DNA from: an uncultured Catenibacterium sp. | GTDB taxonomy: Bacteria; Bacillota_I; Bacilli_A; Erysipelotrichales; Coprobacillaceae | Assembly: GCA_900764725.1 (NCBI GenBank) | Contig: CAAFPB010000441.1 | Span: 1-5,598 of the forward strand | Direction of reading: 5' to 3' | Length of the DNA: 5,598 nucleotides | Part shown: positions 4,768 to 5,598 of the stretch, piece by piece | Layout: each line of letters starts with the position of its first letter | Numbering within the stretch: the first letter of the stretch is position 1 | Made by a program: the position numbers and the translations under genes | Notes under the pieces: model-generated | What the model saw: the letters and a program-made list of their open reading frames with translations, nothing else | Database searches by the model: none | What the model was told of the DNA's origin: nothing

Positions 4768-5187
4768 ATGAGGACATCTTCTTTCGAGCATATCGTCAGA
4801 TTACAGTTCAATTCTTTAATGCTGATTGTCATTAAGAACAAAGTGAAAAGTCGAAACAGACAGCTTGCAAGACATTCTAAACGTGAAGTATTGTTTTGTG
4901 AAATAGCCGAAACGAAACAAGTTGAACGTGGAACGATTGATACCTGTTTTTATGATTGTGTATCATTTAAAGTCTTGCACTTTACAATTTATGTATCTGA
5001 TGAAACACTTGGTACAGTTTTACATAGACTGTCAGAAAAACAGCGTAGTGCGATTTTATTACGTTATTTTCAAGGAATGAACGACAGAAAAATTTCAGAA
5101 CTGTACCATGTATCACGTTCTGCTATTTGCAGTAGAAGAACTAGAGGACTAAGGAAGTTAAAAATGCTTTTGAGCGAAGGGAAGTAA
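4768..5187 (+). CDS. Sigma-70-like regulator, divergent Orf7 relative
   Basis: The 139-residue protein is almost the same length as Tn916 Orf7 and starts in the same style (MRTSSFEHIV against MKPSSFQTTI), but is otherwise divergent. The C-terminal part is a clear sigma region 4. The helix LSEKQRSAILLRYFQGM (88-104) is followed by a helix-turn-helix, NDRKISELYHVSRSAICSRR (105-124), and a basic amphipathic end (GLRKLKMLL). The N-terminal half is weakly region-2-like and basic (KNKVKSRNRQ). It should bind RNA polymerase and direct it to element promoters, by analogy with Orf7 activating xis/int and transfer. The next gene starts four bases after its stop, so the two form an operon equivalent to orf7-orf8. 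The leader has a terminator and a hairpin, suggesting control by attenuation. It probably stands in for the truncated orf7. Confidence 0.8.
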   Translation: MRTSSFEHIVRLQFNSLMLIVIKNKVKSRNRQLARHSKREVLFCEIAETKQVERGTIDTCFYDCVSFKVLHFTIYVSDETLGTVLHRLSEKQRSAILLRYFQGMNDRKISELYHVSRSAICSRRTRGLRKLKMLLSEGK

Positions 5188-5191
5188 AGAA

Positions 5192-5431
5192 ATGAGTAAA
5201 GATTATGGCTATCCCTCTTTTGAATTGATTTGCAAAGCGTCAAGCGGAGATGAAATGGCAGTTAAAGAGATTTTGAAGTTTTATGACGGTTATATTTCTA
5301 AATTATGCTTGCGTCCTTTTTACCACTCTGAAAGTGGTAAAATCATTATGCAGGTTGATGAAGAACTAAAAGGAGAAATTCATACAGACATGATGAAAGC
5401 AATATTGAAATTTGAAATCGGAGTGAAGTAA
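5192..5431 (+). CDS. Orf8-like helix-turn-helix protein of conjugative elements
   Basis: A 79-residue protein, MSKDYGYPSFELICKASSGD onward. The pattern YPSFELICKASSGDEMAVKEILKFYDGYISKL, then a basic/aromatic stretch, then VDEELKGEIHTDMMKAILKFEI is typical of the small HTH proteins that accompany sigma-like regulators in Tn916 relatives (Orf8, HTH_16-type). Residues about 6-40 resemble sigma region 1.2/2-like helices and the end forms another helix. GAAGGGAAG (5177-5185) at the end of the preceding gene serves as ribosome binding site, and the genes are separated by four bases, so translation is probably coupled. It likely works with the protein at 4768 as a co-activator of excision and transfer genes. 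That role is taken from the Tn916 model and is inferred here. The gene looks complete. Confidence 0.75.
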   Translation: MSKDYGYPSFELICKASSGDEMAVKEILKFYDGYISKLCLRPFYHSESGKIIMQVDEELKGEIHTDMMKAILKFEIGVK

Positions 5432-5450
5432 TCAACTGTATAAAAAAATC

Positions 5451-5479
5451 GGGAGATACACAGTTTCGTGCTATCTCCC
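5451..5479 (+). terminator. Hairpin after the regulatory operon
   Basis: GGGAGATA (5451-5458) pairs with TATCTCCC (5472-5479), extended by CAC (5459-5461) with GTG (5468-5470) and one bulged base. It is 19 bases after the stop at 5431. The following sequence, TTAGTAGTTTTA, is only partly T-rich, so it may be a leaky terminator or an RNA stabiliser. Confidence 0.6.
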
Positions 5480-5505
5480 TTAGTAGTTTTACGGTCATAT
5501 CAAGG

Positions 5506-5546
5506 CTCATTCAATCGTGGTAAATTCGTGGTAAAATGAGTTTTTT
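5506..5546 (+). terminator. Second terminator-like hairpin containing a tandem repeat
   Basis: CTCATT (5506-5511) pairs with AATGAG (5535-5540), followed by six T (5541-5546). The stem is short and the loop is 23 bases, so termination would be weak. The loop is made of the tandem repeat at 5515-5535. Confidence 0.4.
5515..5535. repeat. Tandem direct repeat TCGTGGTAAA, two copies
   Basis: TCGTGGTAAA at 5515-5524 and 5526-5535 has an 11-bp period, about one helical turn, so both copies face the same side of the DNA. This suggests a protein-binding site (activator, Xis or Int) ahead of the next genes, which in Tn916 relatives are xis and int. No direct evidence of binding. Confidence 0.55.
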
Positions 5547-5574
5547 CTATACTTCAAAATACTTGAAAGTATAG
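5547..5574. repeat. Inverted repeat near the right window edge
   Basis: CTATACTTCAA (5547-5557) and TTGAAAGTATAG (5563-5574) are complementary over 11 positions with one bulged base, around a short AATAC centre. A near-palindrome of about 28 bp just after the tandem repeat could be an operator for the downstream genes. No gene start is visible before the window ends. Confidence 0.55.
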
Positions 5575-5598
5575 TGTTTATGCGGATAATCGAAAATT

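Noticed and set aside
1..5598. CRISPR arrays, tRNA or rRNA genes, insertion sequences
   Set aside because: I found no regularly spaced repeat series, no cloverleaf-like sequence and no transposase or IS ends on either strand.

Overview
The window is AT-rich Firmicutes DNA and carries the tetracycline-resistance and regulatory end of a Tn916/Tn1545-family conjugative transposon. I recognise, in Tn916 order, the tail of orf13, the orf12 leader peptide, tet(M), orf6, orf9 (opposite strand), the orf9-orf7 control region and orf7. The likely host is a low-GC Gram-positive such as a streptococcus, an enterococcus or a clostridial gut commensal. The sequence does not settle which. All identifications are from memory of these families; no search was run.

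The element is not intact Tn916. Two junctions are visible. On the left (about 310-330), only the last 28 or so codons of orf13 (TcpC-type transfer protein) remain. They abut a foreign segment made of the 3' end of an unrecognised gene (3-179) and a large nested inverted-repeat terminator (180-307). On the right (about 4205-4212), orf7, a sigma-like activator gene, is cut after about residue 100. It is fused out of frame to the last 110 or so codons of an MFS-type membrane transporter gene. After this come a terminator, a second, complete sigma-70-like gene (4768-5187) and an orf8-like helix-turn-helix gene (5192-5431). The Tn916 activator pair therefore appears to have been replaced by a divergent pair from another element.

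Layout: 1-320 foreign left flank; 324-410 orf13 remnant; 480-786 promoter and about 270 nt of structured leader for tet(M), with a 7-codon ORF, a long-range stem, the orf12 leader peptide and a strong attenuator; 787-2706 tet(M); 2807-2992 orf6, which lacks a normal start codon; 2982-3028 terminator; 3052-3405 orf9 repressor on the minus strand; 3406-3909 regulatory region with repeats, a possible 23-codon ORF, a terminator and a pairing switch around the orf7 ribosome binding site; 3910-4233 broken orf7; 4210-4541 transporter remnant; 4542-4767 second terminator-plus-leader; 4768-5431 sigma-like and HTH genes; 5432-5598 terminators and repeats.

In the established Tn916 model, tetracycline-slowed ribosomes on orf12 allow readthrough into tet(M). 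Readthrough continuing downstream opposes orf9 and activates orf7-orf8, which drive xis/int and transfer. Here the tet(M) and orf9 parts of that circuit look intact. The orf7 step is broken and may be supplied by the second sigma-like gene. I found no wholly new system; the most interesting points are this regulatory-module replacement and the layered RNA structures.
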